A program made the position numbers and the translations under genes. DNA of 64,000 bases from UBA4802 sp964509195 (GTDB lineage Bacteria > Spirochaetota > UBA4802 > UB4802). Of the stretch, positions 36,567 to 46,020 are shown piece by piece. Within the stretch, counting starts at the first letter, position 1, and each line of letters begins with the position of its first letter. The stretch covers positions 1 to 64,000 of the forward strand of contig CAZDWJ010000010.1 of the NCBI GenBank assembly GCA_964509195.1, given 5' to 3'. A model generated the notes under the pieces. That model did not search any database. It saw nothing but the letters and a program-made list of their open reading frames with translations, and was not told the origin of the DNA.

Positions 36567-36577
36567 TCTTATCCCCT

Positions 36578-37471
36578 TTATTGTTGAGTAATAATTAATC
36601 GTAGCGCGCTGGTAAAGTTTTTCAGATTTGCTGTGATTGTGCTTTCACAGGTGGCAGTATCAGTAAACGCATTTCCTTCATCAACAAAATTTTTAACCGT
36701 ATCTACAATCTGTGGGGTGTGATCAGGGTTGTACAACTGGTGGTGTATCTTCAATGTTGGGTGGGTTAGTCTGTGCGATAGTTCATTGTGATAGCTCGTT
36801 GGGTTTACAATGACACAATGGCAGTTGCACAGCAGTGCTTCGTACACAGTGATACCAAAGTGTGAAATTACCACTTTGCTTCGCGCAATGAGCTGTGCAT
36901 AGTTGGTGTACGGTGGAAGCTCTGTGTTTGTGGTGAATCTGTTCCCGTCACTGCACACAAAACGTATGTGCGAACCAAAAGCTTTGCACAGTGGTGTTGC
37001 GTCAAACGTGGATGCGTAGATAAAGCAATCAATGTCTTTTGTAATAGTACGCGGTGCTTGCGACAGTGACTGGTAAAAGTTGTATCCGTACAAAAAAAGT
37101 GGCACAGTGGATGTAACAGTATTGGCAGTTTTACCTGAGATGTTTGGTAAAAGGTCAATTGCAGCGTGTGCACACAAGCGGCCACTTCCGCAGTCATCGA
37201 TGACAATAACAGGAGCTATCGCACTTAAATTTTGTATTTCCTCTTTTGTAGAATCCCGCATATCCCTGATAATGCAATGAGTGTGGTGAGGGATACTATC
37301 GGCCACAACTATGGGAAACCCTTCAGGTGTACGTGCACCGCTTTTGTTCAGTAGTGTTACATCAATAGAATTGCGAGAGCAATAGTATGACAAAAGTAAC
37401 ATCCGTTGCCAGTGTCCCTGGCCAATGTGAGGCCCTGAGTCAGTTATTATTGTTATGTGTGTATTATTCAT
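36578..37471 (-). CDS. SpsG/PseG-like nucleotide-sugar processing protein
   Basis: A 297-residue GT-B fold protein. The N-terminus TIITDSGPHIGQGHWQRMLLL matches the glycine-rich loop of PseG/SpsG, and IVIDDCGSGRL, IYASTFDATPLC, ARSKVVISHFGITVYEALLC follow. PseG hydrolyses UDP from a diacetamido-sugar in pseudaminic acid synthesis; SpsG accompanies SpsF in spore-coat polysaccharide clusters. It overlaps spsF by 8 bp and precedes the aconitase gene by 11 bp. It probably makes an activated surface sugar for glycans or glycoproteins. The exact sugar is unknown. Confidence 0.8.
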   Translation of the reverse strand: MNNTHITIITDSGPHIGQGHWQRMLLLSYYCSRNSIDVTLLNKSGARTPEGFPIVVADSIPHHTHCIIRDMRDSTKEEIQNLSAIAPVIVIDDCGSGRLCAHAAIDLLPNISGKTANTVTSTVPLFLYGYNFYQSLSQAPRTITKDIDCFIYASTFDATPLCKAFGSHIRFVCSDGNRFTTNTELPPYTNYAQLIARSKVVISHFGITVYEALLCNCHCVIVNPTSYHNELSHRLTHPTLKIHHQLYNPDHTPQIVDTVKNFVDEGNAFTDTATCESTITANLKNFTSALRLIITQQ

Positions 37472-38213
37472 GCGATGTCATTGGCTTTTGGTGAATGTGT
37501 GCGTTTATATCAATGAGTCCAGGATTTTTTTCAAGGAATGCTATCACATCGTTGAGTGAAAACACTGTGCCTTTATACAGTGCATCATAGATCGTTGATG
37601 CAAGCAGATAATCCTGATGTGTGTCAACCGTCAAACGGAGTGAAGGAAAAGGATTGAAAAAATCAACATCAAAATAATGAAGCTTAAAGAGTTCTGGATT
37701 TTCTTTTATGTACGGTGTGACATGTTCAAAATGGTAGGGCTTTGTACTGTGCCTATACGAAGCCTCTAAGGCCTGGGCTGAAATGACTTCAACGCCGGTG
37801 CCAAGCGGCAAATTCTTTATGGCACACAGGTCAGCGTTTTTTTGTATGGCGCATTCTATGGCAACAGATGCAAAGTGACTGTCGGTGAATGGATTGTCGG
37901 CAGTGATGCGCAAGATATAGCTTCCGTTATATTGCTTGTATGCAAGGTAATAGCGCTCAAGCACATTGTGCAGAGGGCCGCGGAAAACGTAAGCATTACA
38001 CTGCACTGCTATATCAGCTAATTGGTCATTGTCTTGGTCATCGGGGATCGCTACGATAATAGTGGTTATATCCTTAATTGCCTGTGCGCGCTGTATAACG
38101 TGGTACAGCAATGGTTTGCCTGCAAGTGGGAGAACAGATTTTGACGGCAGCCGCGTTGATTGCATGCGTGCCTGTATGATTGCAGTGATATCTCTTTGTG
38201 ACATGTCTTGCAT
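37464..38213 (-). CDS. SpsF/NeuA-type cytidylyltransferase
   Basis: A 249-residue nucleotide-sugar transferase. The N-terminal IIQARMQSTRLPSKSVLPLAGKPLL motif (shown in parts: IIQARMQSTRLPSK, LPLAGKPLLYHVI) is the CTP-binding loop; RITADNPFTD and GTGVEVISAQALE are typical of SpsF/PseF/KdsB-like enzymes. It activates a sugar acid or a nonulosonate with CTP. It overlaps the SpsG-like gene by 8 bp, so the pair acts together. The start at ATG 38213 has no convincing ribosome site; ATG 38204 is an alternative. Confidence 0.85.
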   Translation of the reverse strand: MQDMSQRDITAIIQARMQSTRLPSKSVLPLAGKPLLYHVIQRAQAIKDITTIIVAIPDDQDNDQLADIAVQCNAYVFRGPLHNVLERYYLAYKQYNGSYILRITADNPFTDSHFASVAIECAIQKNADLCAIKNLPLGTGVEVISAQALEASYRHSTKPYHFEHVTPYIKENPELFKLHYFDVDFFNPFPSLRLTVDTHQDYLLASTIYDALYKGTVFSLNDVIAFLEKNPGLIDINAHIHQKPMTSHE

Positions 38214-38451
38214 TGTTTGATAAATTAATAATTATTTTATTAAGATACAAAGATATAACCATAAAAAAGTTTAATATTGCAAGAAAAATATAGTGTATAA
38301 ATTTAATTTTGATATTTCTTTGTTGACAGCAAATTTGAAATGTGGTTATTTTATAATACAATTTGATATGTTAGTTTATTTTATATAATAATGATAAAAA
38401 AATTATATAACAAAGAGGAAAGCATAATATAGTCCTAGAAGGTATAGTATA

Positions 38452-39252
38452 ATGATTAATACATTTGAAATCTATCAAAATTTAAAAGAAACCTTTGGTG
38501 AAAAAGAGGCAACTGTATTAACCAATTTGCTGATAAAAATATATAATGAAGTTAACCAATCTGTTACCAAAGCAGAATTTAATGAACTTAAGGAGGTAGT
38601 AAAAGAGTTAGCCGAGGCACAGAAACGAACGGAAGAGCGGCTAGAAGAGTTAGCCGAGGCACAGAAACGAACGGAAGAGCGGCTAGAAGAGTTAGCCGAG
38701 GCACAGAAACGAACAGAGGCACGGGTAGATACGTTAGCTACAAGGATGGAAGAGTTAGCCGAGGCACAGCGAAAGACAGAAGAAGTAGTTAAAAAACTTA
38801 TCATTGAAGTTGATGGTTTGAAGAAACAGGTTGGTGGGTTGTCAATGACTGTTGGGTATGGAATAGAAGATGAATTAATTCCGTATATGGATGATTTTGT
38901 ATATAATTATTATGGAATTAAGTCAATCGAAGTTGAAAGAAAATTTTTACAATATGAAGATGGCAAATATAATGAAACAAATATTTTTATAAAAGGTGAA
39001 AAAAATAAAGAAGAGGTTTATATTATTGGCGAATGTAAAGCACAACCTGGTAAAAAGGATATTGATCGATTTGCAAAAATAATAAATAGGGTAAAACATC
39101 ATTATAAAAAAGAAGTTATAGGCTTTATGATAGGGTATATATTTCATCCTGAAGTTGAAAGATATTGTAAAGAGCAATATAACATTGATGTATTTAAAAC
39201 CTATCAGGTGAAAAGGATAGCAACTAAAAAGAAAAATAAAAAGATGAAATAA
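38452..39252 (+). CDS. Coiled-coil protein with PD-(D/E)XK-like nuclease domain (DUF3782-like)
   Basis: A 266-residue protein. Residues 1-45 are a helical lead. Residues 50-130 are a coiled coil of near-identical 14-residue units (ELAEAQKRTEERLE). The C-terminal domain (135-260) has GYGIEDELIPYMDD, VERKFLQYEDGKYNETNIF and VYIIGECKAQPG, which fits a PD-(D/E)XK nuclease core (D/N...E-x-K). It is AT-richer than its neighbours and lies on the opposite strand, splitting the minus-strand run of surA, radical SAM, spsF and spsG. It is probably acquired. Its function is unknown; mobile or stress-related nuclease are guesses. Confidence 0.8.
   Translation: MINTFEIYQNLKETFGEKEATVLTNLLIKIYNEVNQSVTKAEFNELKEVVKELAEAQKRTEERLEELAEAQKRTEERLEELAEAQKRTEARVDTLATRMEELAEAQRKTEEVVKKLIIEVDGLKKQVGGLSMTVGYGIEDELIPYMDDFVYNYYGIKSIEVERKFLQYEDGKYNETNIFIKGEKNKEEVYIIGECKAQPGKKDIDRFAKIINRVKHHYKKEVIGFMIGYIFHPEVERYCKEQYNIDVFKTYQVKRIATKKKNKKMK
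38605..38784 (+). repeat. 42-bp tandem repeat encoding the coiled coil
   Basis: Copies at 38605-38646 and 38647-38688 are identical over 42 bp. A third begins at 38689 and is identical for 27 bp; a half-unit and a fourth partial copy at 38752 follow. DNA-level identity, including synonymous sites, implies recent copy-number change. Confidence 0.9.
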
Positions 39253-39266
39253 TTGCAGTACAATTT

Positions 39267-40766
39267 TTATAGATTAAATGTATACCATTCATCACAATTG
39301 TTACAATCGGGGTGTTTAGCTCTACGTTCTTTATAGTCATTAACAAAATGCTCTTTCTGCTTTTCCCATATACTCTGTATGTCATCAGTAATGATATTGC
39401 CGCGCTTAACTTTTCCATCTATATCCTGCTTGCAAAATGCAACTGTGCCGTCACTCAAGATATACATATCCTGTCGCAGGTGCCAGCACGGTTTTCGCTG
39501 CAGTGGTGTTAAATCAGCGTAGCGCCTATCAGGTATACGTCCTATGTAGGTATTTTGCTTTTGCAAAATGATAGGTATTTTGTACTGTTCCCAGAAATCA
39601 TAGTAACTATCGATAAAGCTTTCTGTTTCTTTTATTTTGAGTATCTGTATGTAAAGATTGTTATTGAATTTATTATGTGTTTCAAGAATTTCCTTGAGCT
39701 TAAGTATATGAGAATGGACTGTAGAAAAATAATCAGCGTTATGGATGGTTTTATAGCTTTCGTCATTATGGCCATTAATATTGACAATTGTTGTTACTTT
39801 ATTGGCGGTAAATGAGGCCAGTGCTGAAGCATAGCCTGTGTCCATATGGATACCATTTGTTTCAACAACTATCGTGTTTATTAACTCTTCAGCGTTGCAC
39901 AGCTCCAGTGCCTTAAAGAAGTGCGGATGCTGTAGCGGTTCACCACTTCCACCAAAACACACCGCGTAGGGAGTATTAAATGAACGCATTTTTTCAAGAA
40001 GCGTCTGCAGTGTGGATAGTTCCATATCGCCATGCTGAGGCGACAGCGTATTTCGATAGCAGAACAGGCAGTCAAGAGTGCACTGTCCGCAAAGTTCAAT
40101 TTCCACATAGGATGGTGTGGTGAAAAGTACCTCCGGGTGGTTGTCGAATATTTCCTGCAACGATTCGTATGGTGGAGCTTGTTTTGTTATAGTAATGATG
40201 TTTTGCATTACAAGGCGGTCACGGATGTTACTGGCTTTAAAATTTACTCTATGCCATCGCAAGTCAGGTTCTTTATAGTAGAGTTCAACATCAAACTGAT
40301 TAAGATTATTTTTAACAATATCGCATAATGAGTTGGGAAGTGTTGGATTTGCCAGAGGATTCTCAAGAACAGATTTTGATACAATTTCACATGAGTAGCC
40401 TGAAGGAAGATTATAAGAAAAAGTAAATTCTGAAAGATATTTAATATGTGTCTCAAGCATTTCAGAAATTATTGCAGGTTGTATAAATGCAGCATCAGCA
40501 GGTATTTTAATAATATGCAAAGCATTTGTTTTTTCAAATAACTGGTGCCAGGTTTTAGGAGTGTCAGTGCCAGAATACGTGATTACTGATTGGGCCTGCT
40601 TTAATTTTCCATTGTATGAATCAGGGACACAGTAATAGGTGGATTCAATGGCAGGCAGGGATTGTAATTGTGATAGAATGATGTCGGGGATAAACTGCCC
40701 GTTAAATGTCAAAGGCTTGTCATTGTGTAGGGAGCTATCAACAAAAATTACAGCCTGTGTGTTCAC
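39267..40766 (-). CDS. Spiro-SPASM-like radical SAM protein
   Basis: A 499-residue protein in three parts. Residues 1-200 resemble the SpsF-type cytidylyltransferase fold (e.g. IKIPADAAFIQPAIISEM against the SpsF ITADNPFTDSHFASVA). The radical SAM core starts at ELCGQCTLDCLFCYRNTLSP with the CxxxCxxC cluster motif and GGSGEPLQHPHF. The C-terminal SPASM domain has CWHLRQDMYILSDGTVAFCK and a final CNNCDEW. This architecture is that of the spiro-SPASM family I recall from spirochaetes. It lies 8 bp after the surA-like gene. The substrate is unknown; surface sugar or peptide modification is suggested by neighbours. Confidence 0.8.
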   Translation of the reverse strand: MNTQAVIFVDSSLHNDKPLTFNGQFIPDIILSQLQSLPAIESTYYCVPDSYNGKLKQAQSVITYSGTDTPKTWHQLFEKTNALHIIKIPADAAFIQPAIISEMLETHIKYLSEFTFSYNLPSGYSCEIVSKSVLENPLANPTLPNSLCDIVKNNLNQFDVELYYKEPDLRWHRVNFKASNIRDRLVMQNIITITKQAPPYESLQEIFDNHPEVLFTTPSYVEIELCGQCTLDCLFCYRNTLSPQHGDMELSTLQTLLEKMRSFNTPYAVCFGGSGEPLQHPHFFKALELCNAEELINTIVVETNGIHMDTGYASALASFTANKVTTIVNINGHNDESYKTIHNADYFSTVHSHILKLKEILETHNKFNNNLYIQILKIKETESFIDSYYDFWEQYKIPIILQKQNTYIGRIPDRRYADLTPLQRKPCWHLRQDMYILSDGTVAFCKQDIDGKVKRGNIITDDIQSIWEKQKEHFVNDYKERRAKHPDCNNCDEWYTFNL

Positions 40767-40774
40767 GCGATTTC

Positions 40775-41716
40775 CTAGCTTTGCCTGTAGTTTTCAAGAT
40801 ATATTTTAATATCGGATTGCGCCCTGCGGGTTAGAATCCATTTTTTAAACTGTTCTCCCATATTGCGCTGATAAAGCATATTAAGGATTCTATCCTGCAC
40901 TGTCTCAAATGATGTTGGCCGGGTGTTCATAAGTTTTACTAAAGCATACCCTGATTGCGTTTTTATGATTGTGGATATCTCGCCAGGCTTTTTCATTTTA
41001 AATATTGTGTTTGCCATATATGGATCTAATTCCGCAAGAACAACCCACCCTAAATCGCCGCCATTCTTAGCGCTTGGGTCTTCGGAATATTGTGCTGCTA
41101 GTTTCTCAAATTGTTCCCCTTTTAAAATACGGTCACGTATCTGGTTTATCAGTTCATTAGCACGCTTTTCTTCTGCAAAACTGGAATTTTTTGGCCGTAT
41201 AACTATCTGCTTGATATGGACTTCATTCCCTAGTTTATTTTTATTTTCCATGTACCACTGGTATGCTTCTTCCCGTGATGGTGGTGAAACGCCTATTGCC
41301 AGTGAAACTAACATTTCGGTTAACAGGCTCTGGCGTATCTCTTCTTTATATTCATCAAAACTGATTCCTTCTTTTCCTTCAACTATCTTTTTAAAAACAT
41401 CCAGTGAAGTAATCTTTTGAGATTTCATAATAGTATTAATATGTGACATTACTTTTTCATCACTTATGATGATTGACTGTTCACGTGCCTCCTGTTCAAT
41501 CAGTGCTCTTTCAATAAGGTTATCAAGGATGGAGTTTAGTTCTTCAGGTTTTTTTGGTGTTTGTTTTTTTGTAACTATCTGATAACGCCGCATAAGTTCA
41601 CTTTGAATGATAGCTGTATCGTTGACAACAGCAATCACCCTGTCAAAGGTTTCCCAGGCAAAAGCAGGTACAGTTGTAATGATAGTTACAAGAATAATAC
41701 AGAGTTGTTTTATCAT
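40775..41716 (-). CDS. surA: SurA-like parvulin peptidyl-prolyl isomerase
   Basis: A 313-residue periplasmic chaperone. Residues 1-20 are a signal peptide ending VPAFAWE. The N-terminal helical domain (DRVIAVVNDTAIIQSELMRR) resembles SurA. A single parvulin domain (about residues 165-270) has VHIKQIVIRP, AAQYSEDPSAKNGGDLGWV and MKKPGEISTIIKTQSGYALVKL. E. coli SurA has two parvulin domains; this has one, as in many non-proteobacterial forms. It probably guides outer-membrane proteins. It lies 4 bp after murI and 8 bp before the radical SAM gene. Confidence 0.85.
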   Translation of the reverse strand: MIKQLCIILVTIITTVPAFAWETFDRVIAVVNDTAIIQSELMRRYQIVTKKQTPKKPEELNSILDNLIERALIEQEAREQSIIISDEKVMSHINTIMKSQKITSLDVFKKIVEGKEGISFDEYKEEIRQSLLTEMLVSLAIGVSPPSREEAYQWYMENKNKLGNEVHIKQIVIRPKNSSFAEEKRANELINQIRDRILKGEQFEKLAAQYSEDPSAKNGGDLGWVVLAELDPYMANTIFKMKKPGEISTIIKTQSGYALVKLMNTRPTSFETVQDRILNMLYQRNMGEQFKKWILTRRAQSDIKIYLENYRQS

Positions 41717-41720
41717 AGAG

Positions 41721-42515
41721 CTATCCTATAATGAGTTTTTCAATTGGGACATCATGGCCATTGAAGAATAATTTTTTTAAACTTTGCATGGTATCGGTGA
41801 TGTCCGACGCATAGAGCTCTATTGTGCCTGATGGGGAATTATTTGCAAGATTTTTTTTAGTTAAAATTTCTTTTACTTCCTTGGCAATTTCTTCGCCGGT
41901 ATCAACTAAATCAAGCTGTGGATATACGTCATGTATAGTTTTTTTAAGTATTGGGAAGTGTGTACATCCCAGGATGAGGGTTTTCATATTCTGCGCTATC
42001 ATATGCTGCAGATAGCGTTGGATGGTTAACCTTGTGACTTCATCTTCAATCCAGCCTTCTTCAATAAGTGATACCAGCAGCGTTGCATGTTGCTGAATTA
42101 CAGTGATATTTGGATTAATTGCATGTATTGCTTTTTCATATGACCTGCTGTTAACTGTTGCGCGGGTTCCTATAACACCAATTAGATTGTTATGTGCACG
42201 AGTGCAGGCTGCACGGGCACCAGCGTTGATAACGCCGATGATAGGAATTGAATGTTCCTTTTGTAAAGTAGGCAGTGCTGCTGCGGAGGATGTATTGCAC
42301 GCTATGACAATCATTTTTACATTGCGCGATAGTAGGTATGAAGTAATCTGACGGGAATATCGGATAAGAGTTTCTGCTGAGCGTGTACCATAGGGGAAAC
42401 GTGCTGTATCACCAAAATAGATTAGATTTTCTCCGGGCAAAAGCTGGTGGATGGCTTTACATACAGTAAGCCCGCCTATGCCAGAATCAAAAATGCCGAT
42501 TGGTCGTGAATCCAT
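41721..42515 (-). CDS. murI: Glutamate racemase
   Basis: A 264-residue enzyme that makes D-glutamate for peptidoglycan. Both catalytic cysteines are in place: ACNTSSAA near residue 74 and GCTHFP near 185. Start signature IGIFDSGIGGLTV and the FGDTARFPYGTRS loop confirm the family. It is 25 bp after cimA and 4 bp before the surA-like gene, within a minus-strand operon. Confidence 0.96.
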   Translation of the reverse strand: MDSRPIGIFDSGIGGLTVCKAIHQLLPGENLIYFGDTARFPYGTRSAETLIRYSRQITSYLLSRNVKMIVIACNTSSAAALPTLQKEHSIPIIGVINAGARAACTRAHNNLIGVIGTRATVNSRSYEKAIHAINPNITVIQQHATLLVSLIEEGWIEDEVTRLTIQRYLQHMIAQNMKTLILGCTHFPILKKTIHDVYPQLDLVDTGEEIAKEVKEILTKKNLANNSPSGTIELYASDITDTMQSLKKLFFNGHDVPIEKLIIG

Positions 42516-42540
42516 AGTAGTTGATTATGCCTGTAGTAAG

Positions 42541-44127
42541 TTAATGTGCTGTATTTTTTCTTGTTTTAAGCAGCATATATTCTATGCCATCTACCAGTGC
42601 CTGCCATGAAGCCTCAATTATATTGGTTGATACCCCCACAGTGCCCCAGTGTTCCGTATGCCTCTTCTGGTCAATAAGAACACGAACTGAGGAACCAGTG
42701 CCCTCTTTTTCGTTGAGTACACGTACCTTATAGTCAGAAAGCTGTAATTCGCGTATTTCAGGATAAAAGCTTTCCAGTGCCTTTCGTAATGCATTGTCAA
42801 GGGCCTGCACCGGGCCATTGCCATTTGCAGCGGTATGCTCTATCTGGCCATCGACCTCAACTTTTATAGTAGCTTCACAGGTAACCCTTCCCGATTCATC
42901 TTTTTCAGTAATGACCCTGAAGCCTTTTAAAGTAAAAAATGGTGCATATTCTCCATTGCTTCGTCTGATTAATAATTCAAAAGATCCTTCGGCAGCTTCA
43001 AACTGGAAACCCTGGTCTTCAAGTTCTTTTATGCGCTTTAATATTTTTTCTGGCAACTCTAATTTGTTTATTTGAATGCCAAGTTCCTGAGCCTTTACCT
43101 GAATGTTGCTTTTACCTGCTAGCTCTGAAATAAGCACTTTGCGCCTATTGCCCACAAGTTCAGGATTTATATGTTCATAGGTGGATGTATTGCGTTTGAG
43201 TGCTGAAACGTGAATACCACCTTTATGAGCAAAGGCATTGTCACCTACATACGGTGCTCGTTCATTATGGGCTAAATTTGCAATTTCACTGATATAACGG
43301 CTTGTTTCAGTTAAATGATGCAGTGATTCTGCAGCATCGCAGTGATACCCTAATTTTAATGTAAGATTAGGGATTAATGCTGTCAAGTCGCAGTTGCCGC
43401 AGCGCTCACCGTATCCATTAATTGTTCCCTGTACTGAAATGGCGCCGCTTAACACCGCTGCTATTCCGTTGGCAACAGCTACTCCTGCATCGTTGTGGTG
43501 ATGTACGCCTACAGGGGTTTTGAATGTTGAACATACTGTTCCCGTAATAAAACTAATTTCATGGGTTAGAGTACCACCGTTGGTATCACACAGCACTAGC
43601 ATGTCAGCTCCTGCTTTTTGTGCACTTTCTAAAACCTTCATGGCATAATCAGGGTTAGCTTTGTAACCATCGTAGAAATGTTCAGCATCTAAAAATACTT
43701 CAAAGCCCTTGTCTTTTAAATAGGCTACTGTATCATACACAAGCGCCAGATTTTCTTCAAGGCCTATGTTGAGTGCGTCGGTAACATGAAAATCCCATGA
43801 TTTTGCCACAATAGTGAGTGTAGGAGCATTGGAATTAATAAGATCCTGTAAAAGGGTATCTTCTGCAAGTTTCATCTTTGGGCGTTTTGTTGCTCCAAAT
43901 GCAGCAATCCTTGAGTGTTTCAAATTGGCTTTGCGGATCTCGGAGAAAAAAATATTGTCTTTGGGGTTTGAGCCTGGCCATCCGCCTTCAATGTAATCTA
44001 TCTTAAGCTTGTCCAGCTCAAGTGCTATCCGTATCTTATCCTGAAGGGAAAAAGATATCCCAAATGTCTGAGCACCATCACGCAATGTGGTATCATACAG
44101 TATTATGTGGTTTTTCTTTGTATCCAT
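42541..44127 (-). CDS. cimA: (R)-citramalate synthase
   Basis: A 528-residue DRE-TIM metallolyase that condenses pyruvate and acetyl-CoA to citramalate, the threonine-independent entry to isoleucine, known from Leptospira. TTLRDGAQTFGISFS starts the barrel, GVHHHNDAGVAVAN and NGYGERCGNCDL follow. The N-terminal GGWPGSNPKD and the C-terminal LeuA-type dimer domain fit CimA better than 2-isopropylmalate synthase, though some related homocitrate enzymes are close. It heads the cimA-murI-surA-radical SAM operon. No clear ribosome site precedes ATG 44127. The other ilv/leu genes lie elsewhere. Confidence 0.9.
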   Translation of the reverse strand: MDTKKNHIILYDTTLRDGAQTFGISFSLQDKIRIALELDKLKIDYIEGGWPGSNPKDNIFFSEIRKANLKHSRIAAFGATKRPKMKLAEDTLLQDLINSNAPTLTIVAKSWDFHVTDALNIGLEENLALVYDTVAYLKDKGFEVFLDAEHFYDGYKANPDYAMKVLESAQKAGADMLVLCDTNGGTLTHEISFITGTVCSTFKTPVGVHHHNDAGVAVANGIAAVLSGAISVQGTINGYGERCGNCDLTALIPNLTLKLGYHCDAAESLHHLTETSRYISEIANLAHNERAPYVGDNAFAHKGGIHVSALKRNTSTYEHINPELVGNRRKVLISELAGKSNIQVKAQELGIQINKLELPEKILKRIKELEDQGFQFEAAEGSFELLIRRSNGEYAPFFTLKGFRVITEKDESGRVTCEATIKVEVDGQIEHTAANGNGPVQALDNALRKALESFYPEIRELQLSDYKVRVLNEKEGTGSSVRVLIDQKRHTEHWGTVGVSTNIIEASWQALVDGIEYMLLKTRKNTAH

Positions 44128-44438
44128 ACATTACGATAGAAAATAAAAATATTTTATGATGATAAATATATTACATTTTCTGATATACTACAAATATTAT
44201 TGAATAATTTTGTCTCAGGTGTTATATTTTTTTGCATTTCAACAACCGGACATGGTAGTTCATTCAAATAGGAGTATCACATTTATTCAAGCTATTTTTT
44301 CCCTTAGTGAAACAATTTGCTTGTATTTTATAATAAATATTAATTATAATGTTTTTATGGCATAAATGGCTATGGTTTGCTGACTATTTTATGGATTATA
44401 AATTGATCTTAGGGCTGCAAGTATTTCCAGCGTGACGT
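44128..44438. other. Divergent intergenic region, 311 bp
   Basis: AT-rich, between cimA and the PAS/HATPase regulator. No ORF or RNA gene recognised; several TATAAT-like words are present but no confident -35/-10 pair. Confidence 0.3.
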
Positions 44439-45572
44439 ATGAAACATATTGTAACAAATACATATAGTCAAAAACAAAGAAAATGGATAACGCTGTTATA
44501 TGTTATCTTAACTCTGCTAATTACCACTCTCACCCTGGTGGTATATATATTTATATATCATGCCAGCAGACATTTAATCTCAGAACCACTGTATATTTTT
44601 TTGTTTTTGGTTTTTGTTGTTACGTTGAGTATAGGCATTTATACAACCATACGATTTTTAATAGCAGCTACCAGGGAGATAGTAACCAGCAAAAAAGAAC
44701 TGGCATTAAAAGATGTCATTATCCAGCATTCAGATGAGATAATAATTCTGCTAGATATGTTTGGCAAAATATTGAGTATTAATCCTGCGCTGTCATCAAT
44801 CCTTAAATATGATAAAGACGAAATAGTTAGCCAGCCATTCCGTATTATTCTATATGAAAAATCATTTGAGGATTCCATAAGGTTACGCGACCTTTTGCTC
44901 AGCAGGTTCAGGGATGTGTTCAAAGGCTATGAGGCTGAAATTGTATTGCCATGCAGAGTACAGCATTATTCTGAGATTAAATCAATAGCATTCAAGTTAA
45001 TTCCTATTTTTCAGGACAATAATTTGCAGTATATTCTGGCAATTGGAAGAGTTATCCAGTCTGATTATCTAACTAGCAATTTTTTGAAAAATGAATATGC
45101 AGAATTCATAATTGATAACAATATTCGAATGGTTAACCTTTTATCCTATCGATTAACCCGTAACCTGGAGACGTATCTAGACAAACGTGAAATTATCCGT
45201 ATACAATTAGGGTTGCAGGAAGCAATAATTAATGCAATAGAGCATGGCAATCTGGAGATAGATTTTGAAACAAAAAGCAGATTAAAAAAAATGGAAGGCA
45301 ATTACTGGGACCATGTGCTTGATATGTGTAATAAAGACAATTTAGAAAAAAGAAAAATTAAGGTACAATACTTTTTACGTTCTGATAGTGTACAATATAT
45401 CATATCAGATGAAGGGAAAGGTTTTGATTGGAAACAGTACATTACATCTTCACCTGATGGCAATCTTATACATAATTATCATGGTGTTGGGTTAACCATG
45501 TTGCAGGATATTTTTGAAGTATCGTTTAATGATATAGGTAATGAAATAACACTGGTGAAACGTTTTTCATAG
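44439..45572 (+). CDS. Membrane PAS sensor with RsbW-like HATPase domain
   Basis: A 377-residue protein with two transmembrane helices (residues 17-37 and 48-68), a PAS domain (about 85-205) and a C-terminal HATPase_c domain. That domain has the anti-sigma/serine-kinase type N-box QLGLQEAIINAIEHGNLE and G1 box ISDEGKGFDW, with GVGLTML. There is no HisKA dimerisation/phospho-acceptor segment between PAS and the ATPase. It is therefore likely a sensory serine kinase or anti-sigma factor like RsbW. The Nudix gene starts 10 bp downstream. No phosphatase or anti-anti-sigma gene is adjacent. Confidence 0.8.
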   Translation: MKHIVTNTYSQKQRKWITLLYVILTLLITTLTLVVYIFIYHASRHLISEPLYIFLFLVFVVTLSIGIYTTIRFLIAATREIVTSKKELALKDVIIQHSDEIIILLDMFGKILSINPALSSILKYDKDEIVSQPFRIILYEKSFEDSIRLRDLLLSRFRDVFKGYEAEIVLPCRVQHYSEIKSIAFKLIPIFQDNNLQYILAIGRVIQSDYLTSNFLKNEYAEFIIDNNIRMVNLLSYRLTRNLETYLDKREIIRIQLGLQEAIINAIEHGNLEIDFETKSRLKKMEGNYWDHVLDMCNKDNLEKRKIKVQYFLRSDSVQYIISDEGKGFDWKQYITSSPDGNLIHNYHGVGLTMLQDIFEVSFNDIGNEITLVKRFS

Positions 45573-45582
45573 AGAAAATACT

Positions 45583-46005
45583 ATGGCAGAATATCACAAC
45601 CCGGTACCAACGGTGGATATTATAATATGCTTAGAAGATGAAGTTGGCAATTTAATAAAGGATGAAATTGTATTAATTAAACGAAAAAACCCCCCATACG
45701 GCTGGGCATTGCCTGGTGGCTTTGTTGATTATGGGGAAACTCTGGAGCATGCAGCGGTACGTGAGGCAAAAGAGGAAACTTCATTGGATGTTACATTGTT
45801 GCGCCAATTCCATACTTATTCCGACCCATCGCGCGATCAACGCCAGCATACCATTACCACAGTTTACATTGCAAAGGCAAGAGGCACACCGCAAGCGCAG
45901 GATGATGCAAAAGAAATTGGAATATTTAATGTAAATAACTTGCCCCAACCAATTGCTTTTGACCATGCATCAATCATTTATGATTATAAAAATAATAAAT
46001 ACTGA
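45583..46005 (+). CDS. Nudix hydrolase
   Basis: A 140-residue Nudix protein. The box GFVDYGETLEHAAVREAKEE then TSL (residues 46-68) matches GX5EX7REUXEEXGU with the catalytic glutamates. N-terminal VDIIICLEDEVGN and KNPPYGWALPGG fit the ADP-ribose/NADH-type pyrophosphatases. It lies between the PAS/HATPase gene (10 bp) and the acyltransferase-hydrolase gene (15 bp), in an operon. Confidence 0.92.
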   Translation: MAEYHNPVPTVDIIICLEDEVGNLIKDEIVLIKRKNPPYGWALPGGFVDYGETLEHAAVREAKEETSLDVTLLRQFHTYSDPSRDQRQHTITTVYIAKARGTPQAQDDAKEIGIFNVNNLPQPIAFDHASIIYDYKNNKY

Positions 46006-46020
46006 ATGTAAGGAAGCATT

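Noticed and set aside
38605..38784. CRISPR-like repeat array
   Set aside because: The 42-bp units are contiguous without spacers and encode an in-frame coiled coil.
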